DNA from: Eubacteriales bacterium
GTDB taxonomy: Bacteria > Bacillota > Clostridia > Oscillospirales > Butyricicoccaceae
Assembly: GCA_030539335.1 (NCBI GenBank)
Contig: JAUNSG010000021.1
Span: 1-32,267 of the forward strand
Reading direction: 5' to 3'
Length of the DNA: 32,267 bases
Position numbers and translations under genes: made by a program. This document shows, piece after piece, positions 13,785 to 22,590 of the stretch. Every line of letters starts with the position of its first letter. The stretch's first letter is position 1. Below the pieces are notes generated by a model. It did no database searches. It saw nothing but the letters and a program-made list of their open reading frames with translations, and was not told the origin of the DNA.

Positions 13785-15566
13785 ATGATTAAGACTTTGT
13801 TGAAACAGCTTGGCGAGTACAAAAGGGATTCTTTGATGACGCCGGTTTTCGTGGGATTGGATGTACTCATGGAGCTGATGATCCCTTTTACCATCGCTTC
13901 CCTCATTGACAAGGGAATTGAAGCCGGGGATATGGGGAAAATATATTATTATGGCGCACTCATGCTGGGCATGGCCGGCTTGAGCCTGCTGTTCGGCTGC
14001 CTTTCCGGAAAGTGCATCGCGTCGGCATCGACCGGCTTTGCCTGTAACCTGCGGGAAGCAATGTATGAGAACATCCAGACATTTTCCTTCTCCAATATTG
14101 ACAAATACAGCACAGCGGGATTGGTCACCCGCATGACAACGGATGTCACAAATGTGCAGAATGCATATCAAATGGCTCTGCGCATCGTAGTACGCTCTCC
14201 TTTGGTGCTCATTTGCAGCCTTTCCATGTGCTTTCTCATCAACAAAAAGCTCAGTATGGTTTTTCTAGCTGCAATTGTCATCCTGTCGACGATTCTGCTT
14301 CTGATTGTTCGCAGTACGATCAAGACGTTCGATCAGGTATTCCGAAAATACGATGATTTAAATGCGAGTGTGCAGGAAAATGTCTCAGCAATCCGTGTCG
14401 TCAAAGCGTTTGTCCGAGAGGACTATGAAAATGAAAAATTTACGAAGGCTGCGGAAAACCTGTACCGGCTGTTTGTCAAAGCGGAGAGTTTGATTGCCCT
14501 CAACAATCCGGTGATGATGCTGGTGGTTTATGGATGTATTATCGCACTTTCTTGGTTTGGCGCACAGTTTATCGTCATTGGAAATCTGACCACCGGAAAC
14601 CTGACCTCGTTGTTCAGTTATATCATGAGCACGTTGGTTTCGCTGATGATGCTTTCCATGATCTTTGTTATCTTGGCCATGAGTGCGGCCAGTGGGCGGA
14701 GAATCGCAGAAGTACTGAAGGAAAAGGCGGATCTGACAAATCCGGAAAACCCCGTGATGGAAATTGCCGATGGCAGAATCGAGTTTCGCCATGTGAGCTT
14801 CTCGTATCAGCAGGGAAGCGGGGAAGAGACCTTTTCGGATCTCAGCCTGCACATCGCATCGGGAGAAACCATCGGTATCATTGGCGGCACGGGAAGTGGA
14901 AAGTCCAGTCTGGTGAATCTGATCAGCCGTCTGTACGACGTGAATGCCGGATCTGTATCAGTAGGCGGGCGGGATGTCCGCACCTATGATCTGGAGGTAC
15001 TTCGCAATCAGGTAGCGGTAGTTCTCCAAAAGAATGTCCTTTTCTCCGGGTCGATTTTGGATAACCTGCGTTGGGGAAAAGAGGACGCGACGCAGGAGGA
15101 ATGCATGGAAGCCTGCCGACAGGCCTGTGCGGATGAGTTTATTGAACGTTTCCCGGAACGATATCATACCTGGATCGAACAGGGCGGGGCAAACCTGTCG
15201 GGCGGCCAAAGGCAGAGGCTCTGCATTGCCAGAGCGTTGTTAAAGAATCCAAAGGTTTTGATTTTGGATGATTCGACCAGTGCGGTTGATACTGCTACGG
15301 ACAGCAAAATACGCAAGGCGTTTTCTGCCAAGATACCGGGGACAACGAAGATCATCATTGCACAGAGGATTTCCAGTGTACAGGATGCAGACCGTATTTT
15401 GGTGCTGGACAATGGCAAAATCAGCGGCTTTGATACCCATGAAAACCTGCTGAAAACCAATCCGATCTATCAGGAAATCTGTGAGACACAGACAAAGGGC
15501 GGCGGGGATTTTGACCATCCAATGATAGAGACGGTTGAAAGCAGAGAGGATGATGTCACAGGATGA
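13785..15566 (+). CDS. ABC exporter half-transporter, degenerate-site subunit
   Basis: This 593-residue protein has a six-helix type IV exporter membrane domain (about 15-310) and an ATPase domain (about 335-580). Walker A is GGTGSGKS (367-374), the signature is LSGGQRQR (about 470) and Walker B is VLILDDSTSAVD (about 491). The residue after the Walker B Asp is Asp rather than the catalytic Glu, as in the non-catalytic partner of heterodimeric exporters such as BmrC or TM287. The next gene overlaps by four bases and carries the normal Glu. Together they should form a heterodimeric drug, lipid or peptide exporter in the cytoplasmic membrane. The weak ribosome site is GAGGG at 13773-13777. The substrate is unknown. 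Confidence 0.94.
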   Translation: MIKTLLKQLGEYKRDSLMTPVFVGLDVLMELMIPFTIASLIDKGIEAGDMGKIYYYGALMLGMAGLSLLFGCLSGKCIASASTGFACNLREAMYENIQTFSFSNIDKYSTAGLVTRMTTDVTNVQNAYQMALRIVVRSPLVLICSLSMCFLINKKLSMVFLAAIVILSTILLLIVRSTIKTFDQVFRKYDDLNASVQENVSAIRVVKAFVREDYENEKFTKAAENLYRLFVKAESLIALNNPVMMLVVYGCIIALSWFGAQFIVIGNLTTGNLTSLFSYIMSTLVSLMMLSMIFVILAMSAASGRRIAEVLKEKADLTNPENPVMEIADGRIEFRHVSFSYQQGSGEETFSDLSLHIASGETIGIIGGTGSGKSSLVNLISRLYDVNAGSVSVGGRDVRTYDLEVLRNQVAVVLQKNVLFSGSILDNLRWGKEDATQEECMEACRQACADEFIERFPERYHTWIEQGGANLSGGQRQRLCIARALLKNPKVLILDDSTSAVDTATDSKIRKAFSAKIPGTTKIIIAQRISSVQDADRILVLDNGKISGFDTHENLLKTNPIYQEICETQTKGGGDFDHPMIETVESREDDVTG

Positions 15567-17452
15567 AAGAACAGAATATCGAAGAAAATAAGCTTCAGAA
15601 TCCGTTTTCCCTGTTGAAACGGCTGTTAGGATATATGCTGAGGGACTATAAGATTTCATTTTTTGTGGTCATATTCTGTATTATCGGTTCCTCTTTGGCG
15701 ACGCTTCGCGGAACCCTGTTTATGCGAAACCTGATCGATGACTATATCATCCCACTCACCCGGAGCGATGTACCCAATTTTTCGTCGTTGGTCAGGGCAT
15801 TGACGGTGCTGGCGTTGACCTATGCCGTTGGCATTGTCTGTGCCTATGCCTATAACCGCATTATGGTCAATATCACCCAGGGCGTCATGAGGAACCTGCG
15901 CAACGATCTGTTTATCCATATGGAATCCCTTCCTATAAAATATTTTGATACCAACGCACATGGCGATATCATGTCGGTGTACACCAACGATATCGATACC
16001 CTGCGGCAGCTGATGAGCCAGAGCATGCCGCAGCTTGTCAATTCCGTAGTGACCATTGTCACGACCTTTATCAGTATGGTGGTTTTGGATATTCCACTGA
16101 CGGTTATTTCCGTGGTTATGGTTGGAGTTATGATGATTTGTGTTTCCAAGCTGGGTGGGAAATCGGCAGTGCATTTCGTAAAACAGCAGGATGATCTCGG
16201 CGCTGTAAATGGATATATTGAAGAAATGATGGCAGGACAAAAAGTTGTCAAGGTATTCTGTCACGAAGAAAAAAGCCTGGAGGAGTTCCAGAAATACAAT
16301 GAGAAGCTGAGAGAAAGTGCTTGCAGGGCAAATTTGATTGCGAATATGATGATGCCGGTCAATGTAGCCTTGGGGAATATCAGCTATGTACTGTGTGCTG
16401 TAGTCGGTGCGGGTTTGGCGTTGAATGGATTATGGGATCTGACGCTGGGGACGCTGGTATCATTCCTGACACTGAATAAGAATTTCACGCAGCCTGTGAC
16501 ACAGATCAGCCAGCAGATGAACAGCATTATCATGGCGATGGCGGGCGCGGGACGTGTGTTCCGTATGCTGGAAGAGAAAGCGGAGGAGGATGACGGCTAT
16601 GTGGAGCTGGTCAACGCCAGAGAAAACCCGGATGGCACACTCACAGAAGCCAGAGAGCGCACCGGTATATGGGCGTGGCGCCATCCACATCATGTCGATG
16701 GAACCGTTACCTACACCAGATTGCGCGGCGATGTGACCTTCCATGGAGTAGACTTTGGATATGACAGCGATAAAATTGTACTGCACGATATTCAGTTGTT
16801 CGCCGAACCGGGACAGAAAATTGCATTTGTAGGCAGTACCGGCGCAGGAAAGACCACCATCACCAATCTGATCAACCGCTTTTATGATATTCAGGACGGA
16901 AAAATCCGATACGATGGAATTAATATCAATAAAATCAAAAAATCCGATTTGCGCCGTTCTCTGGGTATGGTTTTGCAGGATACACATCTGTTCACCGGTA
17001 CGGTTCTTGACAATATCCGTTATGGACGGCTGGACGCCACCGATGAGGAATGCATAGAGGCGGCAAAACTTGCCAATGCCGATGGATTTATCCGCCGTCT
17101 GCCGAATGGCTATCAAACGATGTTGACCGGAGATGGTGCAAATCTCTCCCAGGGCCAACGGCAGCTTTTGGCAATTGCGCGGGCAGCTGTCGCAGATCCT
17201 CCGGTTTTGATTCTGGATGAAGCGACGTCTTCCATTGATACCCGTACCGAGATTCTGGTACAGAATGGCATGGATGCTTTGATGAAGGGAAGGACGACAT
17301 TTGTCATTGCGCACCGATTGTCAACCGTGCGCAACGCGGATTGCATCATGGTCCTGGAGAGGGGACGGATCATAGAACGTGGATCGCATGAACAGCTTCT
17401 GGAAGAACAGGGGCGTTATTATCAGTTGTATACGGGAAATCCGGCGAAATAG
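15563..17452 (+). CDS. ABC exporter half-transporter, catalytic-site subunit
   Basis: This 629-residue protein is the partner of the preceding half-transporter; its ATG overlaps that gene's TGA (ATGA). Six membrane helices occupy about residues 30-325. A 40-residue insertion (about 345-385, rich in Glu and Arg) comes before the ATPase domain, as in BmrD/TM288-like subunits. Walker A is GSTGAGKT (424-431), the signature is LSQGQRQLL and Walker B is VLILDEATSSID (about 548-559) with the catalytic Glu, followed by the His switch in VIAHRLSTV. The consensus and degenerate sites are thus split between the two proteins in the standard way. Adjacent HxlR control suggests a detoxification role. Confidence 0.95.
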   Translation: MKEQNIEENKLQNPFSLLKRLLGYMLRDYKISFFVVIFCIIGSSLATLRGTLFMRNLIDDYIIPLTRSDVPNFSSLVRALTVLALTYAVGIVCAYAYNRIMVNITQGVMRNLRNDLFIHMESLPIKYFDTNAHGDIMSVYTNDIDTLRQLMSQSMPQLVNSVVTIVTTFISMVVLDIPLTVISVVMVGVMMICVSKLGGKSAVHFVKQQDDLGAVNGYIEEMMAGQKVVKVFCHEEKSLEEFQKYNEKLRESACRANLIANMMMPVNVALGNISYVLCAVVGAGLALNGLWDLTLGTLVSFLTLNKNFTQPVTQISQQMNSIIMAMAGAGRVFRMLEEKAEEDDGYVELVNARENPDGTLTEARERTGIWAWRHPHHVDGTVTYTRLRGDVTFHGVDFGYDSDKIVLHDIQLFAEPGQKIAFVGSTGAGKTTITNLINRFYDIQDGKIRYDGININKIKKSDLRRSLGMVLQDTHLFTGTVLDNIRYGRLDATDEECIEAAKLANADGFIRRLPNGYQTMLTGDGANLSQGQRQLLAIARAAVADPPVLILDEATSSIDTRTEILVQNGMDALMKGRTTFVIAHRLSTVRNADCIMVLERGRIIERGSHEQLLEEQGRYYQLYTGNPAK

Positions 17453-17513
17453 GATTGTTCTCCGGGTACATGGCGCCGGTCTTCTGGAAAATGAAAAAAT
17501 AATGATGTAAGTG

Positions 17514-17568
17514 TTGACATTACAACGAATGTGTGATATTATCTTGTTGTAATAAGAAAGGTTACAAC
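17514..17568 (+). promoter_or_regulatory. Promoter and palindromic operator of the PNPOx-fold gene
   Basis: TTGACA (17514-17519) and TATTAT (17537-17542) are 17 bases apart. GTTGTAA-N9-TTACAAC (17546-17568) is a perfect palindrome over the start site, and a further TTACAAC (17520-17526) lies between the boxes. The palindrome matches the Rrf2 gene's own promoter site at 13009-13031. Confidence 0.78.
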
Positions 17569-17647
17569 AAACAAAGAAAACCAGCCGGAACTTCTGACCG
17601 AGTTCAGGCACAAGCATCTTTAACCATGAAATTTGGAGGTAATCACA

Positions 17648-18043
17648 ATGAGCAAAGTTTCTGAATTTTTAACTGCAAATCCGGTTCAGTATTTGGCAAC
17701 CGTTTCCCTGGACGGCAAGGCAAAGTGCCGCCCGTTCATGTTCAGCTTTGAGAAGGATGGCAAGCTGTGGTTCAACACCGGCAACTTTAAAGAAGTTTAC
17801 AAGGAGCTTCAGGCAAATCCATATATCCAGATCAGCGTGTCCTCTCCGAACTTTGAATGGATCCGTCTGAGTGGCAAGGCTGTCTTCGTCGATGATAAGG
17901 CGATCAAGGAAGCCGCTTTGGAGAACCCGATTGTCAAGGGAAACTATCAGACCGCAGATAATCCGCAGTTTGAGGTGTTCTATCTGGAAGACGCACATGG
18001 CGTGATCGCTGACTTCTCCGGCAACCCTCCGTATGAGTTCTGA
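17648..18043 (+). CDS. Pyridoxamine 5'-phosphate oxidase-fold flavoprotein
   Basis: This 131-residue protein has the split-barrel FMN-binding fold. The conserved start SEFLTANPVQYLATVSLDGKAKCRPF is followed by LWFNTGNFKEVYKELQANPYIQI, typical of small PNPOx-like proteins of anaerobes. True vitamin B6 oxidase is longer and needs oxygen, so a flavin- or F420-type reductase or a redox buffer role is more likely. I chose the ATG at 17648, ten bases after GGAGG; an ATG at 17633 lies before that ribosome site. Codon use is highly biased, so expression may be high. Its promoter shares an operator with the Rrf2 regulator gene. A terminator follows. Confidence 0.88.
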   Translation: MSKVSEFLTANPVQYLATVSLDGKAKCRPFMFSFEKDGKLWFNTGNFKEVYKELQANPYIQISVSSPNFEWIRLSGKAVFVDDKAIKEAALENPIVKGNYQTADNPQFEVFYLEDAHGVIADFSGNPPYEF

Positions 18044-18074
18044 GAAAGAGTCATTCGGAAAATATCAGTTCTAT

Positions 18075-18115
18075 AAAGCAGGCTCCGGATGAACTTCCCT
18101 TGGAGCCTGCTTTTC
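18075..18115 (+). terminator. Rho-independent terminator after the PNPOx-fold gene
   Basis: AAAGCAGGCTCC (18075-18086) pairs perfectly with GGAGCCTGCTTT (18102-18113) around a 15-nt loop, followed by TTCTG. Confidence 0.88.
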
Positions 18116-18190
18116 TGTAGGAAGAATATCACAGAAAACGCAGCTAGATGGACAGGAAAGCCTGAATAGTAGAAGAGAGGAAGGACGATT

Positions 18191-19030
18191 TTGGAACAGA
18201 AAGAACGCTTAGATTACCTGCTGGAACAATTTAAAGTGGATTCGGGACAATATCGGGATCTGCAGGTAGGGAATACTGCCGAGGAGAAGCAAGCGGCGCT
18301 TCGCTCTCTGATGAATATTCGCATGCCGCGTTATATGAAGGAAGAAGTCCTGCGGGTACAGGACGAGTATCTGTGCGAGCGAGCTCGAGAAAAGGGAATT
18401 GTCACACTGGACGATATTGAGACCATTCAGAAGGAATTGGGAAGTACCATGAGACACGCCGATAAAATTTCAATCTGGCAGGGAGATATCACCCGGCTGC
18501 AGTGTGGCGCGATTGTCAATGCGGCCAATTCCCAGATGCTTGGATGCTTTATTCCGATGCACACATGTATTGATAACTGTATTCATACCTTTGCAGGGAT
18601 ACAGCTTCGATCGGCGTGTAACACTTATATGAGCCGGATGAGAGCGGTACACGGAGCGGATTATCAGGAGCCAACGGGACGGGCTATGCTGACGGATGCG
18701 TTTAATCTGCCGGCAGAATACGTCATTCATACCGTAGGTCCGATTGTCTCCCACCGACTGACCGATCGGCTAAAACAACAATTGAAGGATTGCTATGAAA
18801 GCATTTTAGCGTGCTGTTTGGAAAATCATATCCGAAGCGTGGCATTCTGCTGTATTTCGACGGGAGTTTTTCATTTTCCAAACGAGGAAGCGGCAAAGAT
18901 TGCAGTAAAAACAGTCACAACCTTTCTTGATGAGCATGACCAGGAGTTCGACCGCGTCATATTTAATGTCTTTCATAGTTTGGACCGAAAGCTGTATCAG
19001 GAACAGCTTTGCCCGGCGGAGAGAGGGTAA
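18191..19030 (+). CDS. Zinc-containing macrodomain protein, ADP-ribosyl hydrolase
   Basis: This 279-residue protein belongs to the macrodomain class linked to SirTM sirtuins (SAV0325-like). A helical N-terminal part (1-90) precedes the macrodomain. The ADP-ribose loop is WQGDITRLQCGAIVNAANSQML, followed by the zinc motif C119-x4-H124-x-C126 (CFIPMHTC) and DNCIHTFAGIQLR. The second phosphate loop is CCISTGVFHFP. Such enzymes remove ADP-ribose from proteins. The start is a TTG at 18191 with GAGGAAGGA upstream (18177-18185); it gives the family's normal length. The next gene, its likely opposing transferase, starts three bases after the stop. Confidence 0.93.
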   Translation: MEQKERLDYLLEQFKVDSGQYRDLQVGNTAEEKQAALRSLMNIRMPRYMKEEVLRVQDEYLCERAREKGIVTLDDIETIQKELGSTMRHADKISIWQGDITRLQCGAIVNAANSQMLGCFIPMHTCIDNCIHTFAGIQLRSACNTYMSRMRAVHGADYQEPTGRAMLTDAFNLPAEYVIHTVGPIVSHRLTDRLKQQLKDCYESILACCLENHIRSVAFCCISTGVFHFPNEEAAKIAVKTVTTFLDEHDQEFDRVIFNVFHSLDRKLYQEQLCPAERG

Positions 19031-19033
19031 CAG

Positions 19034-19999
19034 ATGGCATGGAAACAGATCCTGTTTGGGAGGAAAAAACGAACGATGACATTTCAAGAATTTTTGTGCG
19101 GCACACCGGCTGCCGATTATATTTTTCAGAAGATGCCCTATGAGGAACAGATCGCGGAAGCGGCTCGTGCGATTGAGAATGCAGAGTGCGTTCTGATTGG
19201 CGCGGGAGCAGGACTTTCGGCTGCCGCCGGCCTGACCTATGGAGGAAAGCGGTTTACCGATCTTTTTCCGGAGTTCATTGAGAAATACGGAATGACGGAT
19301 ATGTACAGTGCAGGATTTTATCCGTTTCCAAGTGAAGAAGCCAGATGGGGATACTGGTCCAAACATGTCTATGTGAACCGGATTGCCCCGGAGGCGCTTC
19401 CTCTGTATCGGGAGGTTTTGGAACTTATAAAGGAAAAATCCTATTTTGTTTTGACTACCAATGCAGATCATCAGTTCTATAAGGCTGGATTTGGTGAGGA
19501 CAATATTTTTGCCACACAGGGAGACTATGGATATATCCAGTGTCTGCGCGGCTGCCATAACAAGGTATACGATGATATCAGGCAAATGGAGCAGATGCAT
19601 CAGGCGCGAAAAGACTGTCTGATTCCGTCGCATCTGGTGCCGCGATGTCCGGTATGTGGCGGGCCGATGACAATGAATCTGCGCTGTGATTCGCATTTTG
19701 TGGAGGATGAAGCGTGGCATGCGGCAGAACGACGTTTTGGCGCATTCTTAGAGGAATGCGAAGACAAAAAGACGGTGCTTCTGGAAATGGGCATTGGATT
19801 CAACACCCCGACAATTGTAAGATTTCCGTTTGAACGGCTTGCACGGAAAAAAGAAAATATGATCTTGCTGCGTTTGAACAGGGACGAAGCGATTGTTCCC
19901 AAAAGGCTGGGGAAAAGAGCAATCGGGATTAACGCGGATATCGAACAAAGTATCGGAGATATCACAGCGGAAATCAAACGGAGAGCGGAAGAACATTGA
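19034..19999 (+). CDS. Class M sirtuin (SirTM), probable protein ADP-ribosyltransferase
   Basis: This 321-residue Sir2-fold protein has GAGAGLSAAAGL (56-67) for NAD binding, TTNADHQF (141-148) in place of the TQNxDxLH loop, and zinc cysteines C170, C174, C205 and C208. The catalytic His region of ordinary deacylase sirtuins (HG) is not evident: the sequence reads ATQGDYGYIQC, with Gln in that position, as in SirTM enzymes that ADP-ribosylate lipoylated GcvH-L. It forms an operon with the macrodomain hydrolase. In described systems GcvH-L and a lipoate ligase are in the same operon; none is visible here. Ribosome site GGAGAGAGGG precedes the ATG. Confidence 0.9.
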   Translation: MAWKQILFGRKKRTMTFQEFLCGTPAADYIFQKMPYEEQIAEAARAIENAECVLIGAGAGLSAAAGLTYGGKRFTDLFPEFIEKYGMTDMYSAGFYPFPSEEARWGYWSKHVYVNRIAPEALPLYREVLELIKEKSYFVLTTNADHQFYKAGFGEDNIFATQGDYGYIQCLRGCHNKVYDDIRQMEQMHQARKDCLIPSHLVPRCPVCGGPMTMNLRCDSHFVEDEAWHAAERRFGAFLEECEDKKTVLLEMGIGFNTPTIVRFPFERLARKKENMILLRLNRDEAIVPKRLGKRAIGINADIEQSIGDITAEIKRRAEEH

Positions 20000-20038
20000 T
20001 GTCAGGCTTTTGACAGGAAAGGGAGAACAGGACCGCGT

Positions 20039-20263
20039 ATGGCAGAGAAAATATATTTATTTGTTGCATTGAGTATATGTATCTTATTTCTTTTCAGTGT
20101 CTTTGCACCGAAGCAAAGTGAGAGACGATTTTGGAAAGGGATTCTTAAAATCCGTGAGGGCATGGATTTTGTAAGCTACTGGATTTTCAATATCTGTGGT
20201 GCTGTCATAGTTGTGTACGTGTGTTTTTATTATATCAAAGCCTTTCTGAGCCGGTGGCTGTGA
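20039..20263 (+). CDS. Small two-helix membrane protein
   Basis: This 74-residue protein has two hydrophobic segments: IYLFVALSICILFLFSVFA (about 5-23) and YWIFNICGAVIVVYVCFYYI (about 47-66), joined by a basic loop (PKQSERRFWKGILKIREG). It starts 39 bases after the sirtuin stop with GGGAGAACAGG upstream, and there is no terminator between them, so it may belong to the macrodomain-SirTM operon. I do not recognise a family. Confidence 0.6.
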   Translation: MAEKIYLFVALSICILFLFSVFAPKQSERRFWKGILKIREGMDFVSYWIFNICGAVIVVYVCFYYIKAFLSRWL

Positions 20264-20328
20264 TCCGGTCATGTTATGTATGGACAGGAAACGATAGGAC
20301 AGAAATCCCGACCCGTTCGATTTGATGT

Positions 20329-20357
20329 TTGAATTTTGAGATGATTATTGATACAAT
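20329..20357 (+). promoter_or_regulatory. Promoter of the DeoR gene
   Basis: TTGAAT (20329-20334) and TACAAT (20352-20357) are exactly 17 bases apart, in an AT-rich region about 115 bases before the DeoR start. Confidence 0.6.
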
Positions 20358-20471
20358 GATGTTGCTGATAAAATTTTTTTACAGATTGTTAATTTTGTGA
20401 AAAAGTAACAGATGGAACCTTGGAAAATCTGTGGAGTTTCAAGCGAAAAGCAACAAAAGGAATGAGCAAGC

Positions 20472-21230
20472 ATGAAGATACAGCGAAGAGACGAAATACT
20501 TCATCTCCTGACAGAAAACAGGATTGTAAAAGCAAATCAACTGGCGGAGCAATTTCAGGTATCCACGGAAACGATACGGCGCGATCTGTCGGAACTGGAA
20601 CGGGAAGGGATTGCACGAAGGACACATGGCGGCGCGATACTGAATACCACATACAGCATGGAACCGGACTATTCCGAGCGCGAAATGAAGAATTTTGAGG
20701 AAAAGGTCAGGATTGGTAAAAAAGCAGTAGAGATGGTGGAAGATGGTGATACGATTATCCTCGATATCGGTACCACCATACTGGAATTTGCCCGCATGCT
20801 GAAGGGAAAAAAGAAGATTACTGTTCTGACAAACTCGCTGGCCATCGCCATGACGTTGACGGATGATCCCAATATCACCGTGATCGTATTGGGCGGGCTC
20901 GTCCGATGTGGAGAAGGGACAACGTCTGGATATTGGTCGGAGGAAATGGTGGATGGTTTCTATGCGGACAAATTGTTTCTAGGCGTTGGCGCAATTGAAA
21001 CGAAGACGGGCGTTATGGATTATGACATTGCAGAGACCAATCTCCGTCGTCACTTTTTAAAACATTCCAAACAGGTCATTGCCATGGCGGATTACAGCAA
21101 GTTTGGGATTAAGGCGTTGAATATCGCGTGCCCAATCAGTAGTATCGATTGCGTCATAACGGATGAGCAGACGGATAAAAAAATGGTAAAGGAGTTACGG
21201 GAACAGAGTATAGAAGTCATAATTGCCTGA
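20472..21230 (+). CDS. DeoR-family transcriptional regulator (GlpR-like)
   Basis: This 252-residue repressor has the DeoR helix-turn-helix at residues 6-57 (RRDEILHLLTENRIVKANQLAEQF with signature ETIRRDLSELEREGIARRTHGGA). Its DeoRC sugar-phosphate sensor domain (about 75-235) includes DTIILDIGTTILEFA, TNSLAIAM and KLFLGVGAIETKTGVMD. Relatives such as GlpR sense a phosphorylated sugar or polyol made by the pathway they control. It lies on the same strand just upstream of the permease-kinase-dehydrogenase operon, separated by a terminator. The simplest reading is that it represses that operon until the kinase product accumulates. Confidence 0.92.
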   Translation: MKIQRRDEILHLLTENRIVKANQLAEQFQVSTETIRRDLSELEREGIARRTHGGAILNTTYSMEPDYSEREMKNFEEKVRIGKKAVEMVEDGDTIILDIGTTILEFARMLKGKKKITVLTNSLAIAMTLTDDPNITVIVLGGLVRCGEGTTSGYWSEEMVDGFYADKLFLGVGAIETKTGVMDYDIAETNLRRHFLKHSKQVIAMADYSKFGIKALNIACPISSIDCVITDEQTDKKMVKELREQSIEVIIA

Positions 21231-21254
21231 ATTTTACACAAAAAGAAAATGAAT

Positions 21255-21302
21255 AAAATGTGGGATAATTTGCGTTTGCGGGTTATACCCACATTTTATT
21301 TT
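21255..21302 (+). terminator. Terminator after the DeoR gene
   Basis: AAAATGTGGG (21255-21264) pairs with CCCACATTTT (21288-21297), the stem extended inward by ATAA/TTAT with one bulge, followed by ATTTTGC. It lies 25 bases past the stop codon. Confidence 0.85.
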
Positions 21303-21348
21303 GCTGATTTTTGAGCAAAACACACAAAAATTAAAGGGATTTGACCGT

Positions 21349-21377
21349 TTGCACATTTTTAGACGATGTGGTATTGT
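21349..21377 (+). promoter_or_regulatory. Promoter of the eutH-kinase operon
   Basis: TTGCAC (21349-21354) and TATTGT (21372-21377) have 17-base spacing. The flanks contain A-rich stretches (GAGCAAAACACAC) of the kind bound by DeoR regulators, but no clear repeat. Confidence 0.5.
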
Positions 21378-21415
21378 AAAGCCAGTAAGAGACGATCGAT
21401 CGCAAAGCAATCTTA

Positions 21416-21439
21416 ATTCTTTTCAAAGGCGAAAAGAAT
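21416..21439 (+). other. 5'-leader hairpin before eutH
   Basis: ATTCTTTTC (21416-21424) pairs perfectly with GAAAAGAAT (21431-21439) around AAAGGC. It lies in the untranslated leader, ending just before the ribosome site AGAAAGGAG (21445-21453). It could affect mRNA stability or translation. Confidence 0.45.
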
Positions 21440-21462
21440 CACGGAGAAAGGAGTAGGAAGAA

Positions 21463-22572
21463 ATGTCATTTGATCAGATTATTTTATGGATCATGGCGAT
21501 AGGAGCTTTGATTGGCGCTGCGGATAAAATCACAGGAAATCATCTCAAGCTGGGTGAAAAATTTGATGAAGGCTTTGAAGCGATGGGAGCGCTGGCTCTT
21601 GGCATGGTAGGTATCGTATGTCTGGCACCGGTCATTTCAAAATTGTTGGGACCGGTTATCATTCCGGCCTGTGAAGCGATCGGAGCAGACCCTGCGTTAT
21701 TTGGTTCGATTCTTGCCAATGATATGGGTGGTTATTCCCTGGCCATGGAGCTGGCTCAGAATGAACAGGCAGGCTTGTTCGCCGGAAACATCGTTGCTTC
21801 GATGCTGGGATGCACACTGGTATTTTCTATTCCGGTTGGACTGGGATTGATTGAAAAGGAAGACAATCCTTATTTCTCAAGAGGTCTGCTGATTGGATTG
21901 ATTACGATTCCGGCGGGCTGCTTGATTGGTGGATTTGTCGCTGGATTTGATTTCATGATGGTTATCCGAAACACGCTTCCGATTTTAATTATTTCCGTAC
22001 TTTTGGCCTTGGGACTGAAAGTAATCCCGGAAAAGATGATTAGTGGATGCACGATCTTTGGACGCTTCATAACAATTATCATTTACATTGGCCTGGCATG
22101 TGCTGCCTTTGAGTATATCACAGGTGTTGTCATTATCCCGGGCATGGCACCGATCATGGATGGTATGAATGCCATTGCAGGTATCGCAATCGTATTGCTT
22201 GGAACCTTCCCGATTCTGTCGATTCTCGTTAAGGTGCTGGATAAGCCGCTCAATGCAATTGGAAGAAAAATGGGAATGGATGCCACCAGTGCGGCTGGAA
22301 TTGTATTCACATTGGCGAACTCCGTGCCGGTATATACCATGATGAAAGACATGAAAAAGCGGGGCATTATCATCAATACCGCTTGGCTGGTACCGGCAAC
22401 TGCGGCGCTGGGAGACCATCTTGGCTTTACGGCAGGCGTTCAGCCGGGAATGATTACACCGGTTGTTGTCGGGAAGCTGTCGGCTGGCGTATTGGCAATT
22501 ATTTTAGCATATTTCATGACGAGAAATATGATGGAGAAAGATCAGAAAACAACGACTACGGAGACCGTGTAA
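21463..22572 (+). CDS. eutH: EutH-family membrane transporter
   Basis: This 369-residue protein has about ten hydrophobic segments and belongs to the EutH (ethanolamine utilisation permease) family. Conserved stretches include IGAADKITGNHLKLGEKFDEGF near the N-terminus, ANDMGGYSLAMELA at about 86-99, and ALGDHLGFTAGVQPGMI near the C-terminus. EutH proteins carry or facilitate ethanolamine entry. No other eut gene (eutABC, microcompartment shell) is here: the next four genes encode a glycerol-kinase-like enzyme and its dehydrogenase system. It probably brings in the small polyol or amino alcohol that the kinase phosphorylates. It is the first gene of the operon; the kinase starts 18 bases after its stop. 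Confidence 0.9.
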   Translation: MSFDQIILWIMAIGALIGAADKITGNHLKLGEKFDEGFEAMGALALGMVGIVCLAPVISKLLGPVIIPACEAIGADPALFGSILANDMGGYSLAMELAQNEQAGLFAGNIVASMLGCTLVFSIPVGLGLIEKEDNPYFSRGLLIGLITIPAGCLIGGFVAGFDFMMVIRNTLPILIISVLLALGLKVIPEKMISGCTIFGRFITIIIYIGLACAAFEYITGVVIIPGMAPIMDGMNAIAGIAIVLLGTFPILSILVKVLDKPLNAIGRKMGMDATSAAGIVFTLANSVPVYTMMKDMKKRGIIINTAWLVPATAALGDHLGFTAGVQPGMITPVVVGKLSAGVLAIILAYFMTRNMMEKDQKTTTTETV

Positions 22573-22590
22573 GAAGATGGGAGTAGAATT

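Noticed and set aside
17648..18043. Annotation as true pyridoxal phosphate synthase (PdxH)
   Set aside because: The protein is about 80 residues too short and lacks the C-terminal dimerisation region; only the FMN split-barrel fold is supported.
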